Numbered from the stretch's first letter, positions 7,929 through 15,596 are shown. The stretch: DNA of 31,805 bases from JAHHUA01 sp036635475 (GCA_036635475.1 JAVWQH010000024.1:1-31805); one strand, 5' to 3'. A program made the numbers and translations. The notes: generated by a model from the letters alone, not told the origin.

Positions 7929-8892
7929 ATTTTTTATCTATACTTGGCAATGGAGAGTTACTCATTGCATCTTTTAATTGTTTATTAGATACATGCGTAT
8001 AAATTTGAGTTGTTGCAAGGCTAGAATGGCCTAAAAGCTCTTGTAATACTCGTACATCAACGTGTGCATGCTGATATAAAAGTGTTGCTGCAGTATGTCT
8101 TAATTTATGCGGTGAAAATCCTTTATTGCTTAAATCAACACTTTTAAGATATGTTTCAACTATTTGTTCAACTCTTCTTGGAGTAATTCTTGAAGCAAAT
8201 TTAGATAAAAATAAAGCATTTTCATGTCCAGGCTTTGGTTTAATGCTTTTTCTTTCTTCAAAATAAACATTAAGTGCATCATTACAAGATTTATTTAGAT
8301 ATATAATACGTTCTTTGTTACCTTTTCCAAGCAATTTAAGTGTATTTTCTTTAATGTCTTGCAAATTTATACCAACTAGTTCTGATAATCGCATACCACA
8401 GTTTAAAAAAAGCACTATAATACAGTTATCTCTGGCGCTGCCAATTGTATTTACGGAATTCAGAAGTTCAATACTTTCTTCAAGAGTAAGGTACTTTGGC
8501 AGTGTTTTTTTAATAGTTGGCATATCTAATTCTTTAATTGGATTTTCATTAAGTGCATGGGTGGTTAAAGTTAAATATCTAAATAATGCTCGAATGCTTG
8601 ATACTTTTCTGGCACGAGTATTTGCATTATTTTTTCTTTCACTCATAACATAATTTAAATAGTCATACACATCTGACAATGAAATTTTAGATAGAAAATC
8701 TATATCAACTGATTTGATGTCTATTTCAGAAATCGATTTTTCAATTAGAATTTTTTCTTTATTTGACTTTAAATATTTAAGAAAATTTCTAATATCAATA
8801 TAATATCCATCAACAGTTTTTGGCGAACGGCCTTTAATTGTAAGCAAATAATAAAGAAAATCTCGAACAATTTGTGGACTATCATCGAACAT
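7918..8892 (-). CDS. Tyrosine recombinase, XerC/XerD-like
   Basis: This site-specific recombinase of 324 residues has an N-terminal SAM-like core-binding domain (about 1-110) and a complete catalytic domain. Catalytic residues are R168 (NCGMRLSELVG), K190 (LGKGNKERII), H262 and R265 (SPHKLRHTAATLL), H289 (LLGHSSLATT) and nucleophile Y298. The position beside spoIIM recalls the xerD (ripX) neighbourhood of Bacillus, which supports a role in chromosome dimer resolution. The convergent orientation and the upstream Cys-rich and 45-residue ORFs leave open an islet-linked recombinase. The ATG is 7 bases from a GGGGAGG ribosome binding site, itself next to a perfect 13-bp hairpin. It ends inside the last codons of spoIIM. 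Confidence 0.93.
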   Translation of the reverse strand: MFDDSPQIVRDFLYYLLTIKGRSPKTVDGYYIDIRNFLKYLKSNKEKILIEKSISEIDIKSVDIDFLSKISLSDVYDYLNYVMSERKNNANTRARKVSSIRALFRYLTLTTHALNENPIKELDMPTIKKTLPKYLTLEESIELLNSVNTIGSARDNCIIVLFLNCGMRLSELVGINLQDIKENTLKLLGKGNKERIIYLNKSCNDALNVYFEERKSIKPKPGHENALFLSKFASRITPRRVEQIVETYLKSVDLSNKGFSPHKLRHTAATLLYQHAHVDVRVLQELLGHSSLATTQIYTHVSNKQLKDAMSNSPLPSIDKKSKK

Positions 8893-8908
8893 AATTAATC
8901 CTCCCCTT

Positions 8909-8938
8909 AATTTCGCTAAATTTCTATTTAGCGAAATT
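8909..8938. repeat. Perfect 30-base palindrome/hairpin before the recombinase gene
   Basis: Arms AATTTCGCTAAAT (8909-8921) and ATTTAGCGAAATT (8926-8938) pair perfectly around four bases. It lies between the 45-residue ORF and the recombinase gene, ending three bases before the GGGGAGG ribosome binding site. As RNA it would be a 13-bp stem with an AGAA loop. As DNA it could be an operator, or (read as 11-bp arms with an 8-bp centre) a dif-like recombinase site. There is no T tract, so it is not a typical terminator. Confidence 0.85.
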
Positions 8939-8961
8939 GCCTGTATTATTCTTACAGTATA

Positions 8962-9099
8962 TCATATCGCTATTACCTCGTCAATATTTAAAAATGATAA
9001 TTGTTGTTCTTTGTCTTCCAAGCTTTCGTTTAGTTTGGAAGATGTTTTATTTTCGTTGCAATCATTGATGATGTCGTAATAATATTCTTGTATTTTCAT
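8962..9099 (-). CDS. Small ORF, 45 residues, unknown function
   Basis: I do not recognise this small protein. The ORF starts one base after the stop codon of the Cys-rich gene and has a GGAAGGA ribosome binding site inside the end of that gene, so it looks translated in an operon. The product begins MKIQEYYYDIINDC, is hydrophilic and acidic, has one cysteine and ends NIDEVIAI. No membrane span or known motif is seen. The DNA inside it has an 8-bp inverted repeat (TCTTCCAA at 9014-9021, TTGGAAGA at 9035-9042). The recombinase gene follows 69 bases later on the same strand. Confidence 0.5.
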   Translation of the reverse strand: MKIQEYYYDIINDCNENKTSSKLNESLEDKEQQLSFLNIDEVIAI

Positions 9100-9100
9100 T

Positions 9101-9532
9101 TTATAGTCCTTCCTTGTCTTTAAATAATGTTGTGGTTTCGTAGAATTCGCAAACTGTGTTTGAGGTCCATTGTTTTTTTATAGCACAGAAATATTGTTCA
9201 TTTGCATAATATCCATTAATACAAGTTTTACATAGTGTTTTTGTACTCAGTAGTCCGCCATCAGCGAGCTCTGGTACTTCAATTTCTAAATAGTTTAATA
9301 TGTAATCTAGCTTATTTGATATTACTTCGTTTGTAATAGCCTTATGATTGCTTTTACGTTTAACTTTAAATATTGGATATGGTTTGCGTTTAAAGTAATC
9401 ACATTCAAATATGGGGTTAATTTCTCCGTAAGACAGGCAATGCTTATAACAGCGGTCAAATTTAGTTCTTGATTGACAACGGCTTTGTTCAATGAAGCAA
9501 GTTTTACACAAGCAAAAATAGCATTTGTTCAT
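9101..9532 (-). CDS. Cys-rich protein, probable zinc-binding, unknown function
   Basis: The 143-residue product has twelve cysteines in two clusters. The N-terminal cluster is C4, C7, C9, C12, C19, C28, C32 and C44; the C-terminal one is C101, C104, C116 and C128. Both end in a Cys followed by acidic or aromatic residues (ECDYF, VCEFYE), like treble-clef or knuckle zinc sites, so metal binding is likely. The middle is a basic linker (KVKRKSNHK). I know no named family with certainty; Cys-rich proteins of this type are common in phages and islets of Firmicutes. The frame stays open to an ATG at 9580, but that codon lies inside an operator palindrome; the ATG at 9532 has GGGG seven bases upstream, so I chose it. 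Confidence 0.65.
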   Translation of the reverse strand: MNKCYFCLCKTCFIEQSRCQSRTKFDRCYKHCLSYGEINPIFECDYFKRKPYPIFKVKRKSNHKAITNEVISNKLDYILNYLEIEVPELADGGLLSTKTLCKTCINGYYANEQYFCAIKKQWTSNTVCEFYETTTLFKDKEGL

Positions 9533-9569
9533 CACAATTCCCCTATCGCCATTAGTATTTTTTCGCCGC

Positions 9570-9614
9570 ATATAATCCATTTTGGATTATATATAAGTAG
9601 TCCAAAGTGGATTA
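9570..9614. promoter_or_regulatory. Two operator-like palindromes in the divergent region
   Basis: Site 1 (9570-9592) is a perfect palindrome with 10-bp arms ATATAATCCA and TGGATTATAT around TTT. Site 2 (9598-9614) repeats the core: TAGTCCA, AAG, TGGATTA, with one mismatch. The centres are 25 bases apart. They share the core AATCCA-N3-TGGATT. They lie between the Cys-rich gene (-) and the XRE gene (+), as expected for sites of a phage-type repressor. A minus-strand TATAAT overlaps site 1. Confidence 0.7.
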
Positions 9615-9643
9615 TTGTATTATGAAAATAAAAGGAGTAAAAA

Positions 9644-9865
9644 ATGTATAGACTTAAAGATTTAAGAGAAGATAATGACTTAAACCAAACAGAAATAGCG
9701 AAAATATTAAATTGTACACAAGCTTGCTATTCAAAATGGGAACTAGGTCAAAGAGATATACCAATTTCTAGTTTAATAAAATTAGCTGAATTTTATAATG
9801 TCACTATTGATTATTTGTTGGGTGTAACTGATAAAAACATCAAAGCAGTTCAAAAAAATAAATGA
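9644..9865 (+). CDS. XRE-family HTH transcriptional regulator
   Basis: This 73-residue protein is a minimal Cro/CI-type DNA-binding domain: five short helices with the recognition part QTEIAKILNCTQACYSKWELGQRDIP (about residues 15-40, described here by its core QTEIAKIL and CYSKWELG), then the typical LIKLAEFYNVTIDYLLGVTD. It has no effector or peptidase domain. The ATG follows AAAGGAG with suitable spacing. It faces away from the Cys-rich gene, and two palindromes in the shared upstream region are likely its own operators, so autoregulation and control of the divergent unit are inferred. The NERD gene follows 51 bases later on the same strand. Confidence 0.92.
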   Translation: MYRLKDLREDNDLNQTEIAKILNCTQACYSKWELGQRDIPISSLIKLAEFYNVTIDYLLGVTDKNIKAVQKNK

Positions 9866-9916
9866 CGAACAAAAATACAAACGTTTTAATAAATGTTGTA
9901 AAAAATGGAGATTAAA

Positions 9917-10663
9917 ATGATTAATTACATATTGTTAGCGGAGCAAATTAATATTATGAGTATAATGGTACCATATACAATGGTCTTTTCTATGTTTCTT
10001 CTTTTGGCGGTAATCATTATTATTGCCAAAAGAAGAAAATATTATAAAAGTGAATATTGGAAAATCACAAATGCTAACTATTTTAGTATTAAATTTGATA
10101 AAGGAAAAACGGGAGAATACAAAACAATTACCAAAATTTTTGAACTACCTATTGAAAAGAAAATATTAGTTAATGTTTATCTGCCAAAAGCAAATGATGC
10201 AAGTAAAACTACAGAGATAGACATAATCGCAATAACAAATCGAGCAATATATGTAATAGAAAATAAAAATTATAGTGGTAAAATTTATGGGACAGATACA
10301 CAATTTTACTGGTACTATTATTTAGGAGGTAAAAAATACAAAGTATATAACCCTATTATGCAAAATGAAACTCACATAAAAGCACTTGAAAAAATAATAA
10401 GTAATGAAGATTTAATATATTCAATTGTATGCTTCAACAGTAATATGAATATTGATAAAATAAACACATCATCTGTAATTGTTTGTAATGAAAATAATAT
10501 AAAAAATACTATAATGAATATTGAATCAAACCTTCCATATAAATATTCTAATGATGATATTGATAGAATATTTGATGTTATCAGACCATATAACGAAGTA
10601 TCAGATGAATTTAAACAACAACATATAGATAATATAAAAAAACAAGAGTCTAACGAAAGTTAG
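9917..10663 (+). CDS. Membrane-anchored NERD-domain protein (nuclease-related)
   Basis: The 248-residue protein has one N-terminal membrane span (about 17-37, followed by AKRRKYYK, so the rest is probably cytosolic) and a NERD domain. NERD is a predicted nuclease-related domain of the PD-(D/E)XK type. The visible residues are GEY near 66-68, D102 in EIDIIAI, and E115-N-K117 in YVIENKNYSG, followed by the usual NPIMQNETHIKALEK. The catalytic set thus looks intact. The role of NERD proteins is mostly unknown; a DNA-processing or defence role is only a guess. An ATG at 9905 is also in frame, but the ATG at 9917 has GGAG six bases upstream. It probably shares a transcript with the XRE gene. The stop codon lies within the terminator stem. 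Confidence 0.82.
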   Translation: MINYILLAEQINIMSIMVPYTMVFSMFLLLAVIIIIAKRRKYYKSEYWKITNANYFSIKFDKGKTGEYKTITKIFELPIEKKILVNVYLPKANDASKTTEIDIIAITNRAIYVIENKNYSGKIYGTDTQFYWYYYLGGKKYKVYNPIMQNETHIKALEKIISNEDLIYSIVCFNSNMNIDKINTSSVIVCNENNIKNTIMNIESNLPYKYSNDDIDRIFDVIRPYNEVSDEFKQQHIDNIKKQESNES

Positions 10664-10672
10664 GCTCTTGTT
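10641..10672. terminator. Bidirectional terminator with a GAAA loop
   Basis: Arms 10641-10654 and 10659-10672 form a 14-bp stem (one G-U pair on one strand) capped by a GAAA tetraloop, with A-run before and T-run after. It closes the NERD gene (whose stop codon is at 10661-10663) and can also end the convergent lipoprotein gene, whose stop is at 10703. Confidence 0.85.
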
Positions 10673-10702
10673 TTGATTTATACTAATTTAAAATGCTGAA
10701 AT

Positions 10703-11965
10703 TTATCTGTATGTTTCAACTTTTATTTCAGCTGGTTCACCATTAATAGCACTGGTTCTTAATATTTCACCTACCATTAACTTGAAATTATTAGAACTTA
10801 ATGTAGCCCCTGAAATGTTTTCCATTTCAAGCACATCTGAGTTTGATTGAGAGAAACTGGCGATTATATCATTAATATATTTTTCAGGATAAATTTCAGG
10901 TAAATTATTCAAAGCATTACCATTCATCATTGCAATTTTTTGTTCCTTATTGTCTGATTTAAGATTTCCTAATAAATCTTTTGAATTAAATTCTTTAATT
11001 CTTACAATATCATCTTTTATTTCTACCTTCACAAAATCTTTCCAGCCATCTTCATATTCTTTCATTTCAGCATAATATGTACCATCTTTGTATTTTCCAA
11101 TTGAATCAAAAGTTTTCCCTCTGGTTGCAGAATTATTCAGTGCCTTATCGACTAAAACTTTGAATATTTCAGACGATGCAGTTGCACCAACAACATTTTC
11201 AATTTCATCTGGTTTGTTTTGACATTCAGAAAATTTATTAATCAATTCATCTATATAGACTTCAGGGCATATTTCTCCCCTATTTTTAGATTTACTATAA
11301 CTTATCATACGAGTTTTTGTATCAGCATCTTCTGATTTTAATTTATTGTCTTTGTTGTAACTATCATATCTTGTTATTTTTGGAACACCATCAGTTACAG
11401 TCAGCTCAACAAAATCTTTCCAGCCTGAATTAAACTTAGCTTCCTCAACTGTATAAATTCCATCGCCATAAAAAGCTACATCGACTATATCTGAACTACC
11501 GCTTTTTGCATTTTCGTCTAAAATGTTTTTAACTAAAAGTTTGAATTTGTTACTTGATTTTGTTGCCCCTGCAACACACTCCATTGAACTAACGTTTTTA
11601 TCAGAATTATTGTATAAATCAATTATTTTCTGAAATTTCTCTGAGTTTTTTATTACAGGTAAATTGAATGATAAATTATTTTCTTCCATTTCTTCATCAA
11701 ATTCTGTGACGGTGGAAAGCAAAATGCCATCTTTATCTTTGGCATCATATTGTAATATGGTTATTTTGTCATTTTCAATACTTAAATTCACAAATTCTTT
11801 CCAACCATCTACATAGTCACCCCATTGTGCAGAATATGTTCCATCAATATATTTGTTTTGATGTTTAGATATATCAGAATTTTCTTTATCTAGCCTGTTT
11901 GTTTTTTTAGAACAAGCAGTCATTATAATAGCTATACATATTATTAATACAATACTTTTCTTCAT
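10703..11965 (-). CDS. Lipoprotein with three FMN_bind-like repeats
   Basis: The 420-residue product has a lipoprotein signal peptide (hydrophobic 4-15, lipobox MTAC with C18) and three tandem repeats of about 120 residues. Each starts with a DGxY...GW(K)(D/E)FV motif (about 41-59, 168-186, 294-312) and ends with G-A-T-x-S-S (T135, T262, T388). This layout matches FMN_bind domains, in which the flavin transferase ApbE can attach FMN to that Thr. The preceding residues are ECVAGAT, ENVVGAT and ENISGAT: only the third keeps the Ser of the usual [DE]xx[ST]GAT motif, so flavinylation of all three is uncertain. It should sit on the outer face of the membrane. GGAGG lies five bases before the ATG at 11965; an ATG four codons upstream overlaps it. 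No apbE or electron-transfer gene is nearby. Confidence 0.8.
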   Translation of the reverse strand: MKKSIVLIICIAIIMTACSKKTNRLDKENSDISKHQNKYIDGTYSAQWGDYVDGWKEFVNLSIENDKITILQYDAKDKDGILLSTVTEFDEEMEENNLSFNLPVIKNSEKFQKIIDLYNNSDKNVSSMECVAGATKSSNKFKLLVKNILDENAKSGSSDIVDVAFYGDGIYTVEEAKFNSGWKDFVELTVTDGVPKITRYDSYNKDNKLKSEDADTKTRMISYSKSKNRGEICPEVYIDELINKFSECQNKPDEIENVVGATASSEIFKVLVDKALNNSATRGKTFDSIGKYKDGTYYAEMKEYEDGWKDFVKVEIKDDIVRIKEFNSKDLLGNLKSDNKEQKIAMMNGNALNNLPEIYPEKYINDIIASFSQSNSDVLEMENISGATLSSNNFKLMVGEILRTSAINGEPAEIKVETYR

Positions 11966-12004
11966 TTTTTCCTCCATTAAGATGTTAAAAATTACTTATT
12001 TAAT

Positions 12005-12033
12005 ATTTTACCAGATAATCGTTAAAGGTGCAA
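12005..12033 (-). promoter_or_regulatory. Sigma-A promoter of the FMN_bind lipoprotein gene
   Basis: On the minus strand TTGCAC (12033-12028), a 17-base spacer and TAAAAT (12010-12005) lie about 40 bases upstream of the chosen ATG. Confidence 0.55.
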
Positions 12034-12062
12034 CATATGAATGATAATTATAACTCCTTTTG

Positions 12063-12092
12063 TCATAAATAGTTATTTTGAGAATATACTTT
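12063..12092 (+). promoter_or_regulatory. Sigma-E-like promoter of the SipL-like gene
   Basis: TCATAAA (12063-12069), 15 bases, and TATACTTT (12085-12092) fit the sigma-E pattern at most positions. It lies 40 bases before the ATG. The -10 also resembles a sigma-A box, so the assignment is tentative. Confidence 0.35.
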
Positions 12093-12131
12093 AATGATAA
12101 CAATATGAACATATAAGGAGAGATTAGAATT

Positions 12132-13658
12132 ATGGAGATTATATTAAACAGACAATCAACAGCTACTAATGAAGTAATATTAAATTCTACTTACGAACAC
12201 CCTTTTGAAGTTGATTGTACATTGCCCGATTATTGCAGGGATATAGTGAAAATTCTTAATACTACTGTTACACCAACCATAAGCAATACTTCAATTAACG
12301 GCAACAGATTGACAATTGATGGCAATAATGTAATCAGCATTTATTATTCAGATGGTGAGGACAACTTGTCAAAATACGAAAGCAAGGTTGCTTTTAGCAA
12401 GACAATAGAATTAAAGACTTCCCCAAGCAATCCTATTTTATTTGTTGATTCTTCAGAAGGATATATTAATTGCAGAGCAGTTTCACCCAGAAGACTTGAT
12501 ATACGTGGAACAATACAAATTTATATCAAATTAAGCAATAATACAAATGAAAAAATCATCAATGAAATTAGTTATGATTCAATGGAAGTTAAGCCTTTAA
12601 TATGCGAAGGTGTTGAAGCGATTGGACAATTTACAAAGCAATTTACAATAAAAGAATCCCTTAGCATGCTTAACTCAAATGAACACCCACAAAATATTTT
12701 AAGATATGACATATGCCCTACTGTTTCGGAATATAAGCTATTGCCCGGAAAAGTAATAATTAAAGGCAGTATGTCAATACATATAATGTATTGCTGCGAA
12801 GATAATAAGAATATAAGCAAAAGCGACTATGCTATTCCATTTAGCCAAATAATTGATTGTGCTGATGTTGATGAAGAATGTATATGTGATATTCGATTAA
12901 AAGTCATTAACTCTGAAATTATTTGCGAACAAAGCGACGATAATAACGAAATATTCAATATTTCTGCTACTATTTGTGCAAAAGTATCCTCATATAAAAA
13001 TATTACTGTCAGAGCAGTGAAAGATTGTTATTGCAGAAAATTCAATTGTAACTTTAAAACAAAAAATATTAACTTAACAAAAATTGTGGAGATAGTAAAT
13101 GAAACGCATAATCACAAAGAAATTGTCGAACTCCCTAACGATTCAACTGAAATTATTGATGTTTGGTTCAAATTGATTTCTAACGAAACAATATGTAATG
13201 ACAATAAAGTTACACTGGAAGCGAGAATTATAATTTGCATTTTAGCTGTGGCTGATGGACATTATTGTTGCGTTGAAAAACCAATTACGGTTATACAAGA
13301 CTTTATAACAGAAAAATGTCATAAGAATATTAGTTTCAATCCGGATATATTTATTTGTAAATATAATTTTAGCGATATAAATAACTGTAAAACAGAAATT
13401 TCTTGCGATGTTATGATAAACGGAATAATATTTGATTTTGTGAATTGTTGTGTCATTGATGATGTTACTATTGATGAAAAAGCAATTAAAAAATCAGAAA
13501 ATGATATGGTGATAGTTTACTATCCTCATTTTAAAGAATCACTTTGGGATATAGCAAAAAAATACAATACCAGTATGGAATTATTAAAATCAGAAAATAA
13601 TATAACCGAAGATTATGTTGAGCAAGGACAAATTTTATTAATTACACCAAAGTTTTAA
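12132..13658 (+). CDS. sipL: SPOCS/DUF3794 and LysM protein, SipL-like spore morphogenesis protein
   Basis: The 508-residue protein has repeated all-beta SPOCS (DUF3794) segments (typical strings YEHPFEVDCTLPDYCRDIVKIL near residue 21 by its core LPDYCRDI, SPRRLDIRGTIQIYI near 118, and LLPGKVIIKGSMSIHI near 203) and a C-terminal LysM domain (about 460-508, with SLWDIAKKYNTSMELL and GQILLI). This is the layout of SipL of Clostridioides difficile, which binds SpoIVA through its LysM region and is needed to attach the coat to the forespore. Related DUF3794 proteins exist, so orthology is likely but not proven. spoIVA lies at the window's far end. The ATG follows AAGGAGA and a sigma-E-like promoter. 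Its stop overlaps the convergent gene by four bases. Confidence 0.8.
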   Translation: MEIILNRQSTATNEVILNSTYEHPFEVDCTLPDYCRDIVKILNTTVTPTISNTSINGNRLTIDGNNVISIYYSDGEDNLSKYESKVAFSKTIELKTSPSNPILFVDSSEGYINCRAVSPRRLDIRGTIQIYIKLSNNTNEKIINEISYDSMEVKPLICEGVEAIGQFTKQFTIKESLSMLNSNEHPQNILRYDICPTVSEYKLLPGKVIIKGSMSIHIMYCCEDNKNISKSDYAIPFSQIIDCADVDEECICDIRLKVINSEIICEQSDDNNEIFNISATICAKVSSYKNITVRAVKDCYCRKFNCNFKTKNINLTKIVEIVNETHNHKEIVELPNDSTEIIDVWFKLISNETICNDNKVTLEARIIICILAVADGHYCCVEKPITVIQDFITEKCHKNISFNPDIFICKYNFSDINNCKTEISCDVMINGIIFDFVNCCVIDDVTIDEKAIKKSENDMVIVYYPHFKESLWDIAKKYNTSMELLKSENNITEDYVEQGQILLITPKF

Positions 13659-14407
13659 TCTATCTCTTTAAGCGGAATTAATGAGCCTATATCAATGAGC
13701 CTTTCATCAGTTAGACATATGTATTTTACATTTCTATCTGATAGAAAGGCTTTGATTTTATTCCAATTTTTATGTTTTGTAATATCTCCGCTAAATGCTA
13801 GTATATTTTTAGAAATAAGTCCGGAACAGCCTCCGATAAATCCATAATCATATCCCTGCAAATCAATATCACCACTATCAATTAGCAAAACATCTAATCC
13901 ACATTTTTTATAAATTTGAGCAGAACCGATATCGGAAGTTATAACTGAATTATTATCAACTATACAAGTTGTGCATTTTGCATACCCTTGATTTACATTA
14001 ATAAATGAATAGGATTTATTTTGGTAGTAATGCAAAATTCCTGCATCAATATTTGTTATATTTCCGAAAATCATATTATTTATTGCAAAATAATTCAATG
14101 AGATATCATCTGGATAAGGAGATAAAATTGATTTTTGACTGTCAATCACATTAAAATTCTTCTGTAATAATATTTTTTTTAGTTCATTGAGTTTATTATT
14201 GCAAATAATATCTCCATTCCCTAGATAATGTATATTAATATCACTGTGATTGCGTATGCTTAAATCAATATCTGCACTTCCCTTACATTCTATAACCTCA
14301 ATTGATAAATCCCTTAAAGACTTTTTAATTTTTTCCTCTCCAAAAGCTATGCAACATAACGCCACATATTTTTTCGGTATATTAGGCTGCAATAAAAATT
14401 TTGACAT
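13655..14407 (-). CDS. Predicted GME-fold (pentein-like) protein, DUF6873 type
   Basis: The 250-residue soluble protein resembles the clostridial family I recall as DUF6873, GME (guanidino-group-modifying enzyme) fold. Supporting motifs are the central VNQGYAKCTTCIVDNNSVITSD region (core NQGYAKCTTC near residue 138), IDSGDIDLQGYDYGFIGGCSG near 180-200, and repeated beta-loop units. A cysteine near the GGCSG turn could match the nucleophile of active pentein enzymes, but I cannot show that. No signal peptide is visible. It is the last gene of the adaptor-permease operon, 13 bases after the permease, and converges on sipL with a four-base overlap. Function unknown; fold assignment moderate. Confidence 0.6.
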   Translation of the reverse strand: MSKFLLQPNIPKKYVALCCIAFGEEKIKKSLRDLSIEVIECKGSADIDLSIRNHSDINIHYLGNGDIICNNKLNELKKILLQKNFNVIDSQKSILSPYPDDISLNYFAINNMIFGNITNIDAGILHYYQNKSYSFINVNQGYAKCTTCIVDNNSVITSDIGSAQIYKKCGLDVLLIDSGDIDLQGYDYGFIGGCSGLISKNILAFSGDITKHKNWNKIKAFLSDRNVKYICLTDERLIDIGSLIPLKEID

Positions 14408-14420
14408 AACTTATCCTCTT

Positions 14421-15596
14421 TTACTCGCTTTGTAAAGCATCTACAGGCTGTAGTGAAGCCGCTAAATATGCGGGATAAACCCCAAATACAACACCTATTA
14501 TCAAGGTAAAAATTAGTATTTGAATAATTCCTATAAAATTAATAATATATGGTATTTTGAAAAATGATGTAGTAAATAAAAGCATTATTATTGCTACAGA
14601 AAATCCAATCCCCGCTCCTGATAATGTAATCTTTAAAGAATCAACAATAAATTCCTTCATTATAGACGAGCTTCTTGCACCCACAGCTTTTTTTATTCCT
14701 ATTTCTTTTGTTCTCTCTTTAACTTGAATTAGCATAACAGTCATAATACTCAAGCCCGATACAACCAAAGAAATGCCTGCTATTCCGGCTAATAATGTTT
14801 TAACTGATGTAATTACATTATTAAGCTGTTTACGCTGTTCTGATAAATTATTAGCTGAATACGCACCTATTACATTGTTTTTTTCAGATAAATCTGAAAC
14901 GATTTTATCCATAATAAAATCAATATTTTCTTCTTCATTGACCTTAACGGCAATCTGACTAAAATTAGTTTTACCTGTTGTTTGTTGAAGTGTTGTGTAC
15001 GGCACATAAGCAAGATAAGGTGCAGCCACTGACAATATTGATTGAACTATTGTTCCGCCTGATTTAACAACTCCAACTATTTCAAAATAGTTATCAATGC
15101 CATTAATAGAAAATCTAATTTTTTTCCCAACTATATTTTTTCTTTTGTAAAAGTCATATGCCATATTTTCATCTATTACACAAACTTTACTATTTAATTT
15201 TATATCATTTTGAGTTAAAAATCTACCATAAATTAAATTTAATGAAACAAGTTGGTTATTACCACTGTCAATTCCCCAAACTGCTGATTTAGCCATTAAT
15301 CCTCTCATACTTGCGTTAGAATAATTGATTATTATAGGTACAGCTAATTTTGTGTTTTTGTTTTCTCTTATAAATTCAAGCTCATTTTCTGTAAGATAAG
15401 CATTTGCTTTTTTATCACCGTCAACACTTATTAATATGGAGTCAAATCCCAATTGTTGAATTTCAGATTTTATTATTGTACCGCCAATGTTGCCTATTTC
15501 TGATATTAAAACAACACTGGCAACACCAATCGCAATTCCTAAAACAGTTAAAATTGCCCTTATTCCTTTGTTTTTATTCCTTTGGTCGCTTTTCAT
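14421..15596 (-). CDS. MacB/FtsX-type ABC transporter permease
   Basis: The 391-residue membrane protein has an N-terminal span (AILTVLGIAIGVASVVLI, about 14-31), a large extracytoplasmic MacB_PCD-type domain (about 40-260), and three C-terminal spans of the FtsX domain, with the coupling segment VKERTKEIGIKKAVGARSSSI (core TKEIGIKKAVGA) between the first two. MacB-type permeases are mechanotransmitters: they couple ATP use to export or signalling rather than forming a channel. No ATPase is fused or adjacent, although such operons usually run adaptor, ATPase, permease. Its start overlaps the adaptor gene by 23 bases, so they are translationally coupled. The partner ATPase must be elsewhere, or the complex works in another way. 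Confidence 0.9.
   Translation of the reverse strand: MKSDQRNKNKGIRAILTVLGIAIGVASVVLISEIGNIGGTIIKSEIQQLGFDSILISVDGDKKANAYLTENELEFIRENKNTKLAVPIIINYSNASMRGLMAKSAVWGIDSGNNQLVSLNLIYGRFLTQNDIKLNSKVCVIDENMAYDFYKRKNIVGKKIRFSINGIDNYFEIVGVVKSGGTIVQSILSVAAPYLAYVPYTTLQQTTGKTNFSQIAVKVNEEENIDFIMDKIVSDLSEKNNVIGAYSANNLSEQRKQLNNVITSVKTLLAGIAGISLVVSGLSIMTVMLIQVKERTKEIGIKKAVGARSSSIMKEFIVDSLKITLSGAGIGFSVAIIMLLFTTSFFKIPYIINFIGIIQILIFTLIIGVVFGVYPAYLAASLQPVDALQSE

Noticed and set aside
7918..8892. Phage integrase with attachment sites
   Set aside because: No tRNA gene, no flanking direct repeats and no phage structural genes are visible; a Xer-type role fits at least as well.
8909..8938. LexA/SOS box reading of the palindrome
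   Set aside because: It does not contain GAAC-N4-GTTC or the CGAAC-type Gram-positive SOS pattern.
9533..9580. N-terminal extension of the Cys-rich protein to an ATG at 9580
   Set aside because: That ATG lies inside the operator palindrome and lacks a ribosome binding site, while the ATG at 9532 has GGGG seven bases upstream.
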